From Lunularia cruciata (taxonomy: Eukaryota; Streptophyta; Marchantiopsida; Lunulariales; Lunulariaceae): DNA of 64,000 nucleotides. A program made the position numbers and the translations under genes. Positions 21,157 through 31,968 of the stretch are shown one piece after another. The first letter of the stretch is position 1. Every line of letters begins with the position of its first letter. The notes beneath the pieces were generated by a model that worked only from the letters and a program-made list of their open reading frames with translations, had not been told where the DNA came from and made no database searches. The stretch is taken from assembly GCA_948567375.1 (NCBI GenBank), contig OX419757.1:8122001-8186000 (forward strand), given 5' to 3'.

Positions 21157-22434
21157 CTAAACACCACCCACTAATGTAACTCTACCGAGATAACTACACT
21201 AGGGGAAGGGCAACCTGTAACCTGCCATCATAACACGCACTCTCACGGTCTGCAGGTCATCACTTCCTGCCTCACCGGAGAGAAACAAAGGTAGTCTGAC
21301 TGGTCATCACTCCAGCCTCACCACCGAGAGCACACCAGAGCACCAACGCTCAAAAGTCAAGGCACCTCACACAAACATGGTGCACAAACAGGAAGCAGAG
21401 AATGGAGGGGATCCAATCACAAGAAATCTAAACGAAAACCCTCCATCTCATAACACAACACGGGACTGACTCTGCCACCATTTGGCATTTGACATAAGAG
21501 TAGTTCGTATCTAAGTCCTAAGCTACCAGGATCACCAAGAATGGGATCAAACTGCCTCTCCTAGCCAAAGCTACATGTGTATAGATAACAGTAGGACAGT
21601 CACTATGACAACAAGTGAGGGTGGACCAGTTGGCTAGGGCACCAGTCTAGGAACAAGAGATCTAGGGGTCAAACCCTGTTGCGCACAATCTAGCAAGAAA
21701 GGCAGATTTTGCCAACCAATGACCAAGATCTACACTAAACTAGCTAGCCTCACGCCAGCAAGCTGGCTTGCTGGCCCATCTGGCCCTTCTAGGCCTTCGT
21801 AGCCTCTCATAGCCCACAGCCCTATGCCTCGAAGCCTTGAAGCCTCGAAACGCCGAAATTCAGCCAAATGAGGCCTTTCTTGTTGCCACTTCGAACCTCC
21901 TCCAAAATTGGCGAAACTTCTCCAAATCTGCGAAACTCCTCCAAACTAGCAAAACTTCTCCAAATCTGGCCAAACAGCGAAACTCCTCCAATTCTGGCCC
22001 AAAAATCTGATGTAAATCTGACGTAAAATCTGACGTAACCCTAAAGATGGATGTCCGCCAAATCCCCCGCTAACTTTCCACTCGAGCCAAATTGACAAAA
22101 CGGGTTTTTCCAAATCACAATTTCATGAGAAGAGCTTTCCAACTCCACCTTCAATTTCACTTTCTGAGCCCAACTCACAGCAAATTGGTCCTGCCTTCAC
22201 CTCCTGAGCTCAAAATCACAACACTGCTCGAAAATTGCTCCTTCTTTGCTCGAAATTTGGCCAGCGCTTCCGCACACCGTCCGCCTAACTGCCAAATTTG
22301 CATCAACTACACGAGCTTCTGCACACTAGGGAAACACAGAACCTGAATCGAGCTACCACGATCCACCGAGCTTGGAGATACCACCAACACTCAACGTTCC
22401 TGCACCCGATTTCCCCCTGACTTCACTTCTCTGA
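21157..22434 (-). other. Leader of A1 between 5' LTR and gag
   Basis: About 1.28 kb with no supported gene. Contains repeated short cytosine-rich blocks (CTCCAAA/TCTGGC wording, 21895-22000). The sequence just inside the LTR (22434 leftward, minus strand TCAGAGAAGTG) is where the primer-binding site should be; I cannot match it to a specific tRNA. Confidence 0.6.
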
Positions 22435-22886
22435 TGTAATCAGATTGCTTAACACTTTCAACTCAACTCAACTCAGATCAGTACTTGATCTGTCACTCTA
22501 TAAACTGCCAACAACTGGGCACTGATTACAGTCAAGCCACACCCACTCAAGCATAGAGAATCCAGGTGACGCTCGCCGGCCTCTGTCCACCATAGCCAGG
22601 AACTCGAAGGCTCAACATCAGAGAAGTGAGCTCTCTGGAGCTCACCTTCAAAACTATACCCCTTGGACTCGAGCTAGCCCTGAAACCCTAACAGTCCCGC
22701 TGATGGCACACTCGACGGTGCAAACGGTGCAAAGTGACGGTGGGCCCCACCGTGAAGTCAGTACCCCGAACACAAAATCTAACCATCGGAAAGTAGTCCC
22801 TGAGAAACTGCTAGAATAACTCTAACTACCATCACTGGAACTCCAGTGTCCGAGCATCTAGATGCGGAACTACAAATGGCATGACA
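22435..22886 (-). repeat. Family A LTR (5' LTR of A1)
   Basis: 452 bp, TGTAATC...TGACA. Related LTRs in the window: 8178-8611, 13024-13480, 35366-35803, 38408-38453 plus 43601-43999, and a 129-bp tail at 37272-37400. All share the TGACA end, so this is the true LTR border. Confidence 0.9.
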
Positions 22887-23439
22887 ACTCACTTCCATAG
22901 TAGGGAATTATTGTGAGAGCTATTATGCAAATTGGGCTAGAATTTTTGAAAGTTGATAGGGTAAACTGCTCCCGCAATTGCATGCTCTTAGGAAAATTGT
23001 ACAGAGTCTTCCATTTCTTCAATTTTTTGTGGATTATTGTGAAACTTTCTAAGAAAATTAAGTATGTTGTATCATACTTGTTGACACAAAAATTAGAGAG
23101 AGATCATTCTTGAGCAAGGAGTTATGAGTTTTGAAGTGAGGGGGGTGGTTTTCAAACCAAATCTGAAATATGTGTGCTGAATAGAAATGTGTCTAGGCCA
23201 AATGGCTCAAAGAAAAGATCTTAAATTTTGCAAAGGGTGATTCTTTGGAGTTGTTATCAAGTGTAAAAAATGTCAGAGTACTGTCACATACTAGTTGCGA
23301 GATTTGAGTGAAATTGTGAGGAAGTGTCAATTCTACAGAGTTGAGATCTCATGCATGAGGAGTTTGAGAGCAACAAAAATCATGTTTGAGTGTTTAGATT
23401 CATCTTGGGAACATGGAGTGTCATCAAGAGTGGAAATTG

Positions 23440-23835
23440 AGACTATGAAAGGTTCCCCAAGGGTTTGAGGTGATTGTAGGGGTGGATTTGAGGAAAAGAG
23501 AGTTTACAATAGAATTTGAAGTGAGTGTTGAGAGGATCCAAAAACCTACACCACTTGGAGGAGAGAGTGAGTCTAAGTGCTTTCTATGTGGAGAGAAGGA
23601 ACATGAGGCAAGTTCATGTCCATTGACCTTTGAGAGTAAGAGATTGAGAGAAAGGAGAGGCTTACTTGACTTGGGTTTGCATGTTGGACCTTCTTCACCA
23701 AGATTGGGAGGGAGAAGATCTAAGACAAAGGAGTTGTGTGAGGTTTGTGGAGTGGAAGGACTTCCAAAAGAACATGAGTGTAGTGGAGTAAAAGCACTTT
23801 TGGGGACTTTGGTGAAGGATCTTGGAGAGTCTTAG
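23440..23835 (+). pseudogene. Upstream zinc-knuckle ORF of family B (ORF0)
   Basis: Open from about 23440: PQGFEVIVGVDLRKREFT, then CFLCGEKEHEASSC (C-x2-C-x4-H-x4-C) and a second Cys/His group CEVCGVEGLPKEHEC. It ends about 280 bp before gag. The arrangement of a short beta-rich segment before a CCHC knuckle recalls the DUF4283/zinc-knuckle proteins of plant retroelements, but that is a resemblance only. The inverted copy at 30107-30556 keeps the same reading frame and both zinc groups, starting further upstream at MRLSKVPQG. A nucleic-acid-binding role is likely; function unknown. Confidence 0.6.
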
Positions 23836-24111
23836 TAAAGCTACAGAAATACTACCATCTTCATCAGCTAGTTCTCAAGATTAGTGATAGAGATAATCTT
23901 TCAACTTATGGATAAACTATCCATGAGAGTTAGATTAATATGCACTCTAGGATTTGATGTTGCTATAGAAATCTTGGAGCAACCTGAGCCTTTTTTGTTC
24001 CCTAGAGTGGATTATTCTCAGATGATGTTAGTCATGTATATACTCTATTAGTTATAGAGTGAGAGAAAAGGAAAAAAAATTGAGAGAAAAGAAAGATAGT
24101 GAGGGGTTAAG

Positions 24112-25320
24112 ATGGAGAAACTTCTGGTTTTCTTTAGCAAGGATGGAGAAGATGTGGAGGCCTTTGTGAGAGACTTCAAGAGAGCTTGCATAGGAAACAA
24201 TGAGAGGAGGAAGAATGAGTGTGCCTCATTATTACCAGAATTCTTTGAGGATGCAACACTTACATGGTATGAGTCAGAATACCAAAACAGAGAGAGGAGA
24301 GATAGGGAAAAAGAGTCTTGGGAGAGTTTGACTTCAGCACTCATTGAGAAATTTCTCCCAAATGAGAGTTATGAGAGATTGATGAGTGAGGTTACCTTTC
24401 TCAAACAAGGAGATGGAGAGAAAGTGAGAGTCTATGTGAAAAGAGTGGAAAAGTTAGAGTCCAGATTTTACATAGTGTTGCGGAAGGGTGGGGATGATGT
24501 GGAGACTACTATGATTGGCATAGGGGCCATGCTCACCAAGAATTTTGTGGGAGGGTTGAGACCACAAATAAGAAGCAAGGTGAGATATGAGAAATCTTCT
24601 TCCAAGGTTAAAGCTATCAAGATTGCAATTCATATGGAGGAGAGTTTGGAAGGAGATGAGAGTGATTTGGTGGTGAAGGAGGTTGTGCATCCTCCTCAAG
24701 GCTACAAGTATGGTGGGACTTTTGATACTTTGGTGGTAAGGTATGCACCACAAGTATAGTTGCTCTAGTTCTTTCACTTGCACCAAAGGATCTACTTCAA
24801 ACCATCACAGAACAACTTGTGGATCTCAAGATCAATGTGGTGCAACTATGGGAGAAGAGAGAGGTGGATCAGAATGTAGGGAGAGGGCCTAGGAGTTATG
24901 GAAACTATCCATATAGGGGAGGCCAACAAGCCAACAATTTCAATGATAGAAATTGTTTTGGTTGTGGAGGAAGAGGCCATATCCAAAGGAATTGCCCAAA
25001 TTCCACTTACCATGGAGGAAGGGGTTATAAGGGAGCCAATAGAGGGAAAGAGGGAGGTAATGAAACCCAAGTGGCTTCTAATCCAAAAAAAGATAAGGGG
25101 ATAGCATCCATAGATGTGGTTGAGAGCAAGTATGAGAAGGGAGAATGCTCAAACTCCAAGGGTCTTAATTTGGAGCTTTTGGCACAAGAGAAGAAGAGAG
25201 CTCATTTTGCAAAGGATGTTCACTCTTCTCAAGGATTTACTCCAAGAAAGGATACTCCTATGTCTACTAGGAGCACTTGCACATCAACACCATCAACAAC
25301 AAAGACTCCAGGAAGAAGTT
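24112..25320 (+). pseudogene. Gag of family B
   Basis: Begins MEKLLVFFSKDGEDVEAFVRDFKRAC, then LPEFFEDATLTWYES and SLTSALIEKFLP, the usual retrotransposon gag capsid pattern, then VRVYVKRVEKLES. A stop near 24760 is followed, in another frame, by a single zinc knuckle CFGCGGRGHIQRNC at about 24952-24993 within a Gly/Arg/Asn-rich tail. Length matches typical Ty3 gag. The inverted copy is at 28659-29879. It would form the particle that packages element RNA. Confidence 0.85.
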
Positions 25321-25366
25321 GAGGATGGAGGATTCCTTGATTTCAAAGCAACAATAGAACTACAAT

Positions 25367-25870
25367 GTGTTGGAGGATGTTGGTAGTCACAAGGCTAATA
25401 TCATATTGGACCAATTGATTGCTTTGAACCCTACCTTGAGAAAGGAGCTTAGAGGTGGTTTGAGTTCTACAAGGAGCAAGAGGAAGAAGAAGGCAAAAGC
25501 TCCAGTATCAATAGGGGTGGTGGATGCCAAGCCAACACCATGGGAGGCTTGTGAATATGCTTCCAAGATTCATGTGAGAGTGAATGGTCACAATATCAAA
25601 GATGCACTTGTTGATGGAGGATCAGCAGTGAATGCCATGTCAGAAAGGTTGATGAAGAAGTTGGGTATGATACCCTCAAGACCTTCAATATTTGTGGTGA
25701 GCATGGCAAACAAGCAACAAGTTTGACCAGTAGGGGTGATGGATAAGGTGGTAGTTTCAGTTATGGGAGTTTGAAATCTCATGAATTTCCAAGTCTTGAA
25801 GGATTCAAGCTATGACTTACTTCTTGGGAGGTCATGGTTGAGAGCAACATGGACAATTGATAGATGACAC
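25367..25870 (+). pseudogene. Aspartic protease of family B
   Basis: After IHVRVNGHNIKDA comes the active-site motif LVDGGSAVNAM (about 25609-25640) and, after one stop near 25724, SSYDLLLGRSWL (about 25803-25840), the closing strand of retropepsins. The middle residue of D-S/T-G is Gly here. The inverted arm also reads LVDGGSA, so this was probably the element's own sequence. Cleaves gag-pol. Confidence 0.75.
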
Positions 25871-27683
25871 AAAGGGTACTTGAGGATTGGGCCATCAAAC
25901 CATAGAGTCACAGTTCTTGTGACTAACACCACCAACACTTCACATTCAGATACACCATCTTCTGATTATTGGGAATCAGATTCTGAAGAAGGAGCTTCAA
26001 GTGTAGACACAAGCATGGAAGAGGAGACTTCCACGGAGGAGGATGAATCTGAATCGGATTCTGATGTATATCCCTTGTGTGCTATGGATTTTGCACCCAA
26101 GCCAAAGGTTTTGAAGGACCCAGATAAATCACCATTGACACTTGAGGAGGTAGAGAGAAGGTTAGCTACCCTCAAGTATGGCCCAAATGTTACCAAGGAG
26201 GAGAAGGTGAGATTTGAGGAGATTTTCTACAAGTTCATCCATGTGTTTGCTTTCAATTACAAGGATTTGAAGGAAGTCACCTTGGAGGAGCACAAGACAG
26301 AGGTGGAGTCACATGCAAGACCAATCCGCCAAAAGCAATGTTGTATTAGCCCACCAATGTCTTTGGTTGTGAAGGAGGAGATTGATAAGCTCAAGGAGGC
26401 CGGATTTATCTTTGGGGTGGAGAATTCAGAATGGGTGTCTCCAATTATCATTATGAAGAAAAAGAATGGCAAGCTTCGGGTATGTGTGGATTACAAGAAG
26501 CTCAATGTTGTTACCAAAAAGGACTACTACCCCTTGCCATTCATTGATGAGATCTTGGAGGAGGTTGTAGGTCATGAGAGGTATAGTTTTGGAGATGGTT
26601 ATAGTGGACATAACCAAATCAAGTTGTTGATGCACCAGAGCATCAACAACTCACCACATTCACCACACCTTGGGGAACTTATGCTTTCAAGGTTATGCCT
26701 TTTGGGCTTTGCAATGCTCCATCCACATTCATGAACAAGGTATTTGAACCTTTCATTGGGAAATATGTGAGAGACTTCATTGATGACTTTTGTGTTTATG
26801 GGAGCAAAGAGGAGCACTTTGAGCACTTAATCAAGGTCTTGCAATGCTTGGATGAGGCAAATGCATCACTCAACCCAAAGAAGTGCATTTTTGGATGTGA
26901 AGAAGGTCTACTTTTAGTGCACATCATCTCTAAGGATAGAATAGCAGTTGATCTTGAGAAGGTGAGGAAAATCTCAAACCTTCCATTCCCTTCAAGCTTG
27001 ACAAAGTTACGCCAATTCTTGGGGATGGTTGGTTACTATAGGAGGTTCATCTTCTCATTTTCCAACAAGGCTTATGCATTGACCATCTACATGAAGAAAG
27101 GTGTAGATTACATGGTGATTTTGGAGGACAAAGAGGCTCTCAAAGCTTTTGAGGAGCTCAAGCAATCCCTTGTTGTAGCTCCAATTCTTGCTAAACTTGA
27201 TTGGAGTAAAGCTTTCATCCTCTACATTAATGCTTCTAATGTAGCTATAGGATGCACTCTTAGTCAACTAGACCAAGATGGGCATGATCATCCAATAGCT
27301 TATGCTAGTAGGCAGATGGTTTCAGTAGAGAAGAACTACTTTATCATGGAGAGAGAAGGGTTGGCAGTGATATTTGGTCTCAAGAAGTTTAGACACTACT
27401 TGATTGGAGGGAAAGCCACCATCATCACGGATCACAAGGCTTTGAAATACATCTTCAAGAAGCTTAATGTTGAGGAAGACTAGCAAGGTGGATGATATTC
27501 TTGTCTGAGTATGACTACACCATTGAGGATAGGCCTAGAAAGAAACATGCAAATGCTGATTTGTTATCTAGAGCCTATGATCATGATGGAGATGAGCAAA
27601 TGGATGATTCCTTCCCGGATGAGGAGCTCATGACAATCTCAATCACTCAAGAGGTTCCAATGGAGTACAAGGAGATTGTGCCA
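25871..27683 (+). pseudogene. Reverse transcriptase and RNase H of family B
   Basis: Preceded by an acidic Ser/Glu segment (25950-26070). RT motifs: EWVSPIIIMKKKNGKLRVC, VDYKKLNVVTKKDYYPLPF, DGYSGHNQI, a frameshift near 26620-26690, MPFGLCNAPSTFMNKVF, active site FIDDFCVYG near 26780-26805 (Phe for the usual Tyr), then FLGMVGYYRRFI. RNase H: YINASNVAIGCTLSQL (Asn for the catalytic Asp), MEREGLAVIF, ITDHKALKYIF. The stop at 27481 precedes KKHANADLLSRAYD. The catalytic Asp of RNase H is kept as YTDAS in the inverted copy. Inactive. Confidence 0.85.
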
Positions 27684-28651
27684 ACCCTTCTCTCTCCGTG
27701 ACAAAGTAGTTCTTCTCTGCTGAAACCATCTGCCTACTAGCATAAGCTATTGGATGATCATGCCCATCTTGGTCTAATTGACTAAGAGTGCATCCTATAG
27801 CTACATTAGAAGCATCAGTGTAGAGGATGAAAGGTTTATTCCAATCAGGTTTAGCAAGAATTGGAGTTACAACAAGGGATTGCTTGAGCTCCTCAAAAGC
27901 TTTGAGAGCCTCTTTGTCCTCCAAAATCACCATGTAATCTACACCCTTCTTCACATAGATGCTCAATGCATAAGCCTTGTTGAAAAATGAGAAGATGAAC
28001 CTCCTATAGTATCCAACCATCCCCAAGAATTGGTATAACTTTGTCAAGCTTGAAGGGAATGGAAGGTTTGAGATTTTCCTCACCTTCTCAAGATCAACTG
28101 CTATTCCATCCTTGGAGATGATGTGCCACATCAATTTGCACGTTGCTCTCAACCATGGCCTCCCAAGAAGTAATTCATAGCTTGAATCCTTCAAGACTTG
28201 GAAAGTCATGAGATTTTGAACTCCCATAACTGAAACTATCATTTTATCCATCACCCCTATTGGTCAAACTTGTTCCTTGTTTGCCATGCTCACCAAAAAT
28301 GTTTGGTCTTGAGGGTATCATACCCTACTTCTTCATCAACCTTGTTGACATGGCATTCATTGCTGATCCTCCATCAACAAGTGCATCCTTGATGTTGTGA
28401 CCATTCACTCTCACATCAATTTTGGAGGCATATTCACAAGCCTCCCATGGTGCAGGCTTGGCATCCACCACTCCCATTGATACTGGGGCTTTTGACTTTT
28501 TCTTCCTCTTGCTCCTTGTAGAACTCAAACCACCTCTAAGCTCCTTTCTCAAGGTAGAGTTCAAAGCAATCAATTGGCCCATTGTGATGTTAGCCTTGTG
28601 ACTACCACCATCCTCCAACACATTGTAGTTCCATTGTTGCTTTGAAATCAA
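27684..28651 (-). pseudogene. Protease joined to RNase H by deletion (inverted B copy)
   Basis: Minus strand: IDVRVNGHNIKDALVDGGSAMNAM (protease, 28350-28430), then SSYELLLGRPWLRAT (about 28130-28175) joined directly to the RT end HIISKDGIAVDLEKV, FLGMVGYYRRFI and RNase H YTDASNVAIGCTLSQL. About 1.1 kb with the RT palm motifs is missing, so no polymerase could be made. It ends at EREGLA at the inverted-repeat junction. Confidence 0.85.
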
Positions 28652-28658
28652 AAAAATT

Positions 28659-29879
28659 CTACATCCTCAACTTCTTCCTTGGAGTCTTTGTTGTTGATGG
28701 TGTTGAGGTGCAAGTGCTCCTAGTAGACATAGTAGTATCCTTTCTTGGAGTAAATCCTTGAGAAGAATGAACATCCTCTACAAAACGAGCTCTCTTCTTC
28801 TCTTGTGCCAATAGCTCCAAATTAAGACCCTTGGAGTTTGAGCACTCTCCCTTCTCATAATTGCTCTCAACCACATCTATGGATGCTATCCCCTTATCTT
28901 TGTTTGGATTAGGAGCCACTTGGGTTTCACTACCTCCCTCTTTCCTTCTATTGGCTCCCTCATAACCCCTTCCTCCATGGTAAGTGGAATTTGGGCAATT
29001 CCTTTGGATATGGCCTCTTCCTCCACAACCAAAACAATTTCTATCATTGAAATTGTTGGCTGGTTGGCCTCCTCTATATGGATATTTTCCATAACTCCTA
29101 GGCCCTCTCCCTACATTCTGATCCTCCTCTCTCTTCTCCCATAGTTGCACCACATTGATCTTGAGATCCGCAAGTTGTTCTGTGATGGTTTGAAGCGGAT
29201 CCTTTGGTGGAAGTGCAAGAATTGGAGCAACTACTACTTATGGTGCAACCCTTTCCACCAAATTATCAGAAGTTCCACCATACTTGTAACCTTGAGGAGG
29301 ATGCACAACCTCCTTCACCACCAAATCACTCTCATCCCGTTCCAAACTCTCCTCCATATGAATTGCAATTTTGATAGCTTCAACCTTGGAAGAAGGTTTC
29401 TCATATCTCAGCTTGCTTCTAATTTGTGGTCTCAACCCTCCCACAAAATTCTTGGTGAGCATGGCCCCTATGCCAATCATAGTAGTCTCCACATCATCCC
29501 CACCCTTCCTCAACACTATGTGAAATCTGGACTCTAACTTTTCAACTCTTTCCACATAGACCCTCACTTTCTCTCCATCTCCTTGCTTGAGAAAATTAAC
29601 CTCACTCATCAATCTCTCATAACTCTCATCTAGGAGAAATTTCTCAATGAGTGTTGAATTCAAACTCTCCTAAGACTCTTCTTCCCCATCTCTCCTCTCT
29701 CTCTTTTGGTATTCTGACTCATACCATGTAAGTGTTGCATCCTCAAAGAAATCTGGTAATAATGAGGCCCACTCATTCTTCCTCCTCTCATTTTTTCCTA
29801 TGCAAGATTTCTTGAAGTCTCTCACAAAGGCCTCCACATCTTCTCTATCCTTGCCAAAGAAAACCGGAAGTTTCCCCAT
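28659..29879 (-). pseudogene. Gag of the inverted B copy
   Basis: Starts at 29879 with MGKLPVFFGKDREDVEAF, broken near 29665, continues SYERLMSEVNFLKQGDGE and, in another frame, the Gly-rich tail with zinc knuckle CFGCGGRGHIQRNC (about 29005-29046). Mirrors 24112-25320. Confidence 0.85.
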
Positions 29880-30106
29880 CTTAACCTCTCACTATCTTTC
29901 TTTCTCTCAATTTTTTTTTTCTTTTCTCTCACTCTATAACTAATAGAGTATGTACATGACTAACACCATTTGAGAATAATCCACCCTAGGGAACACAAAA
30001 GGCTCAGGTTGCTCCAAGATTTCTATAGCAACATCAAATCCTAGAGTGCATATTAATCAAATCCTCATGGATAGTTTATCCATAAGTTGAAAGATTATCT
30101 CTATCA

Positions 30107-30600
30107 CTAATCTTGAGAACTAGTTGATGAAGGTGGTAGTATTTCTGTAGCTATACTACAACTCTCTCCAAGATCCTTCACCAAAGTCTGCAAAAGTGAT
30201 TTAACTCCACTACATTCATGTCCTTTTGGAAGTCCTTCAACTCCACAAACCTCACACAACTCCTTTGTCTTAGATCTTCTCCCTCCCAATCTTGGTGAAG
30301 AAGGTCCAACATGCAAACCCAAGTCAAGTAAGCCTCTCCTTTCCCTCAATCTCTTGCTCTCAAAGATCAATGGACATGAACTTGCCTTATGTCCCTTCTC
30401 TCTACATAGAAAGCACTTAGACTCACTCTTTCCTCCAAGTGGTGTAGGTTTTTGGATCCTCTCAACACTCTCTTCAAATTCTATTGTAAACTCTCTTTTC
30501 CTCAAATCCAACCCAACAATCACCTCAAACCCTTGAGGAACCTTGGATAGTCTCAATTTCCACTCTTGATTATACTCTATGTTCCCAAGATGAATCTAAA
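30107..30600 (-). pseudogene. Upstream zinc-knuckle ORF of the inverted B copy (ORF0)
   Basis: 149-residue open frame from 30556, longer than its partner at 23440-23835: MRLSKVPQGFEVIVGLDLRK, CFLCREKGHKASSC, CEVCGVEGLPKGHEC and a Ser-rich end. Both zinc groups are intact. That the frame survives in both arms supports a real element protein rather than chance. Confidence 0.65.
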
Positions 30601-31427
30601 CACTCAAATATGCTTTTTGTTGCTCTCAAACTCCTCATGCATGAGATCTAAACTCTAGAGAATTGACACTTCCTCACAATTTCACTCAAATTTCTCAACT
30701 AGTATGTGACAGTCCTTTGAAATTTTGCACACTTGATCAAAACTGCAGGGTGTCCCTGCTTGCAAAATTTCAGATCTTTCCTTTGAGCCATTTGGCCCAG
30801 ACAACACACATATTTCAAATTTGGTCTAAAAACCACCTCCCTCACTTCAAAACTCATAACTCCCTGCTCAAGAATGATCTCTCTAATTTTTGTGTCAGTA
30901 GGTAGGATATAACATAATTAATTTTCTTAGAAAGTTTCACAACAATCCACTGAAAATTAAAGAAATGGCAGACTTTGTACAATTTTCCTGAGTGCATGCA
31001 ATTACGGGAGCAGTTTACCCAATCAACTTTCAAAAATTCTAGCCCAATGTGCATAATAGCTCTCACAATAATTCCAAGTGTGCTAACTAGGAGATAACCC
31101 AAGATATCATGTGGAGAAATTTCAGGTTCAGGTATTAAACTTAAGAGTTTGCCCAAAATCACCTTAATTCCCAAAATCTGCAATCCACCTCACACAATCT
31201 CTCCAAATCCTCTCATGTGTATAAGATGTACAAAATCACTTCAAAGACATCATAATGAATTACATGGTATAAAAATGGATCTTGGTTCCTTAACATAAGT
31301 TTAGCCCTCTCCTCTCCTAATGTTCTCTCCAAGTAAGCTCTCATAGCCTCCTTTTGCCTAATGTAGAATTGAACACGGAACATTATCTTGCTTTCTAGAG
31401 AGGTCCCGACAATGGAACCAAAAATGT
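30601..31427 (-). other. Leader of the inverted B copy
   Basis: Untranslated region between LTR and ORF0 with a short open frame (30854-31183). Directly inside the LTR (31427 leftward, minus strand) the sequence TGGTTCCATTGTCGGGACC is the likely primer-binding site. I did not identify the tRNA. Confidence 0.6.
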
Positions 31428-31968
31428 GAGCTGGCCTGTCTCTCACTCAGGATGAACCTCTGATGGCTATTATGGTAGCGCACCATGGACTAAGAAGGCA
31501 AGGAACACCAACTCCATCATACTCTTCCAAGGCTAACACTCCAAGACTCAAGACATCGCTCACTAGAGAACTCAATGAGAGAGAGATAGTTGCAAATGAA
31601 AGGATGATGAGTACCTCCTCATCATCCTTTTTTGTACCCTTGTTTATATACTTGTGAAATAGTTACACACCAAAATTACTAATTACTGGAGTAACTCAAG
31701 TTACTAGGCTAAAAGTCAAGTAAAGTCAAAAAGTAGAAAGGAATATCCATTCACATGGGTATATTCCCCTAAGTATGTGATCTTATCTTGACCCAACCAC
31801 TAAGTCAAGGATTCCTTCACATGGGCTATCTTTGGACTATAGAAGAATCCAAAACAAAAAGGCTTGCGGGCCCAAGAGTTCTCAACTCTTTCCTCAAAGC
31901 CAAATACCTAGAAATAATACTAAGTCAACACACTAGAATCCAAAATAGTGGTGCTCATCTCCCAAGTC
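31428..31968 (-). repeat. Family B 5' LTR, truncated
   Basis: Starts TGTGAGCTGGCC and is the reverse complement of the right two thirds of 36523-37271. It breaks off near 31968, where family A gag sequence begins, so about 200 bp of U3 is missing. Confidence 0.85.

Larger units (their letters stand above)
13024..22886 (-). mobile_element. A1: Ty3/gypsy retrotransposon with methyltransferase and PHD finger
   Basis: About 9.9 kb between LTRs 22435-22886 (5') and 13024-13480 (3'). On the minus strand the order is leader, gag (with two CCHC knuckles), aspartic protease, DNMT3-like methyltransferase, RT, RNase H, integrase, PHD finger, polypurine tract. RT before integrase makes it Ty3/gypsy. At least eight interruptions break the polyprotein; several are single TGA or TAG codons where Arg CGA or Gln CAG is expected (20031, 18777, 16375, 15463, 15166, 14344). 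LTR divergence of about 2 percent indicates a fairly recent insertion. No clear 5-bp target duplication was found, because the left end is altered by the 108-bp repeats. Confidence 0.9.
22903..27362 (+). repeat. Left arm of a large inverted repeat (family B)
   Basis: Reverse-complementary to 27684-31073 throughout, apart from about 1.1 kb (RT core, roughly 25850-26920) missing from the right arm. Both arms still match closely at the protein level. The arms are separated by 27363-27683. Confidence 0.85.
22903..27683 (+). mobile_element. Family B Ty3/gypsy element, 5' truncated; continues at 35804-37271
   Basis: Carries leader, an upstream zinc-knuckle ORF, gag, protease, RT and RNase H in order on the plus strand. 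Its 5' LTR and about 0.35 kb of leader are missing where A1 begins. At 27683 it stops at the end of RNase H; the next expected segment (KALAARSRPYTMVED) starts at 35804, followed by integrase tail and 3' LTR. An 8.1 kb block (27684-35803) thus interrupts one B element. Stops and frameshifts make it inactive. Confidence 0.85.
27684..31073 (-). repeat. Right arm of the large inverted repeat (family B)
   Basis: Inverted copy of 22903-27362. The join at 27681-27700 lies in CCAACCCTTCTCTC, which matches the complement of GAGAGAAGGGTTGG in the left arm at about 27344-27362. Beyond 31073 the right arm continues with leader and LTR that the left arm has lost. Confidence 0.85.

Noticed and set aside
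13024-22886. A1 as an active element
   Set aside because: At least eight stops or frameshifts and a damaged 3' end. Only other copies in the genome could be active.
31463-31657. An open frame repeated at 6138-6323, 31463-31657 and 37048-37233
   Set aside because: It is antisense to the transcribed part of the family B LTR. Its repetition follows from LTR copies; no domain or codon-level conservation can be argued.
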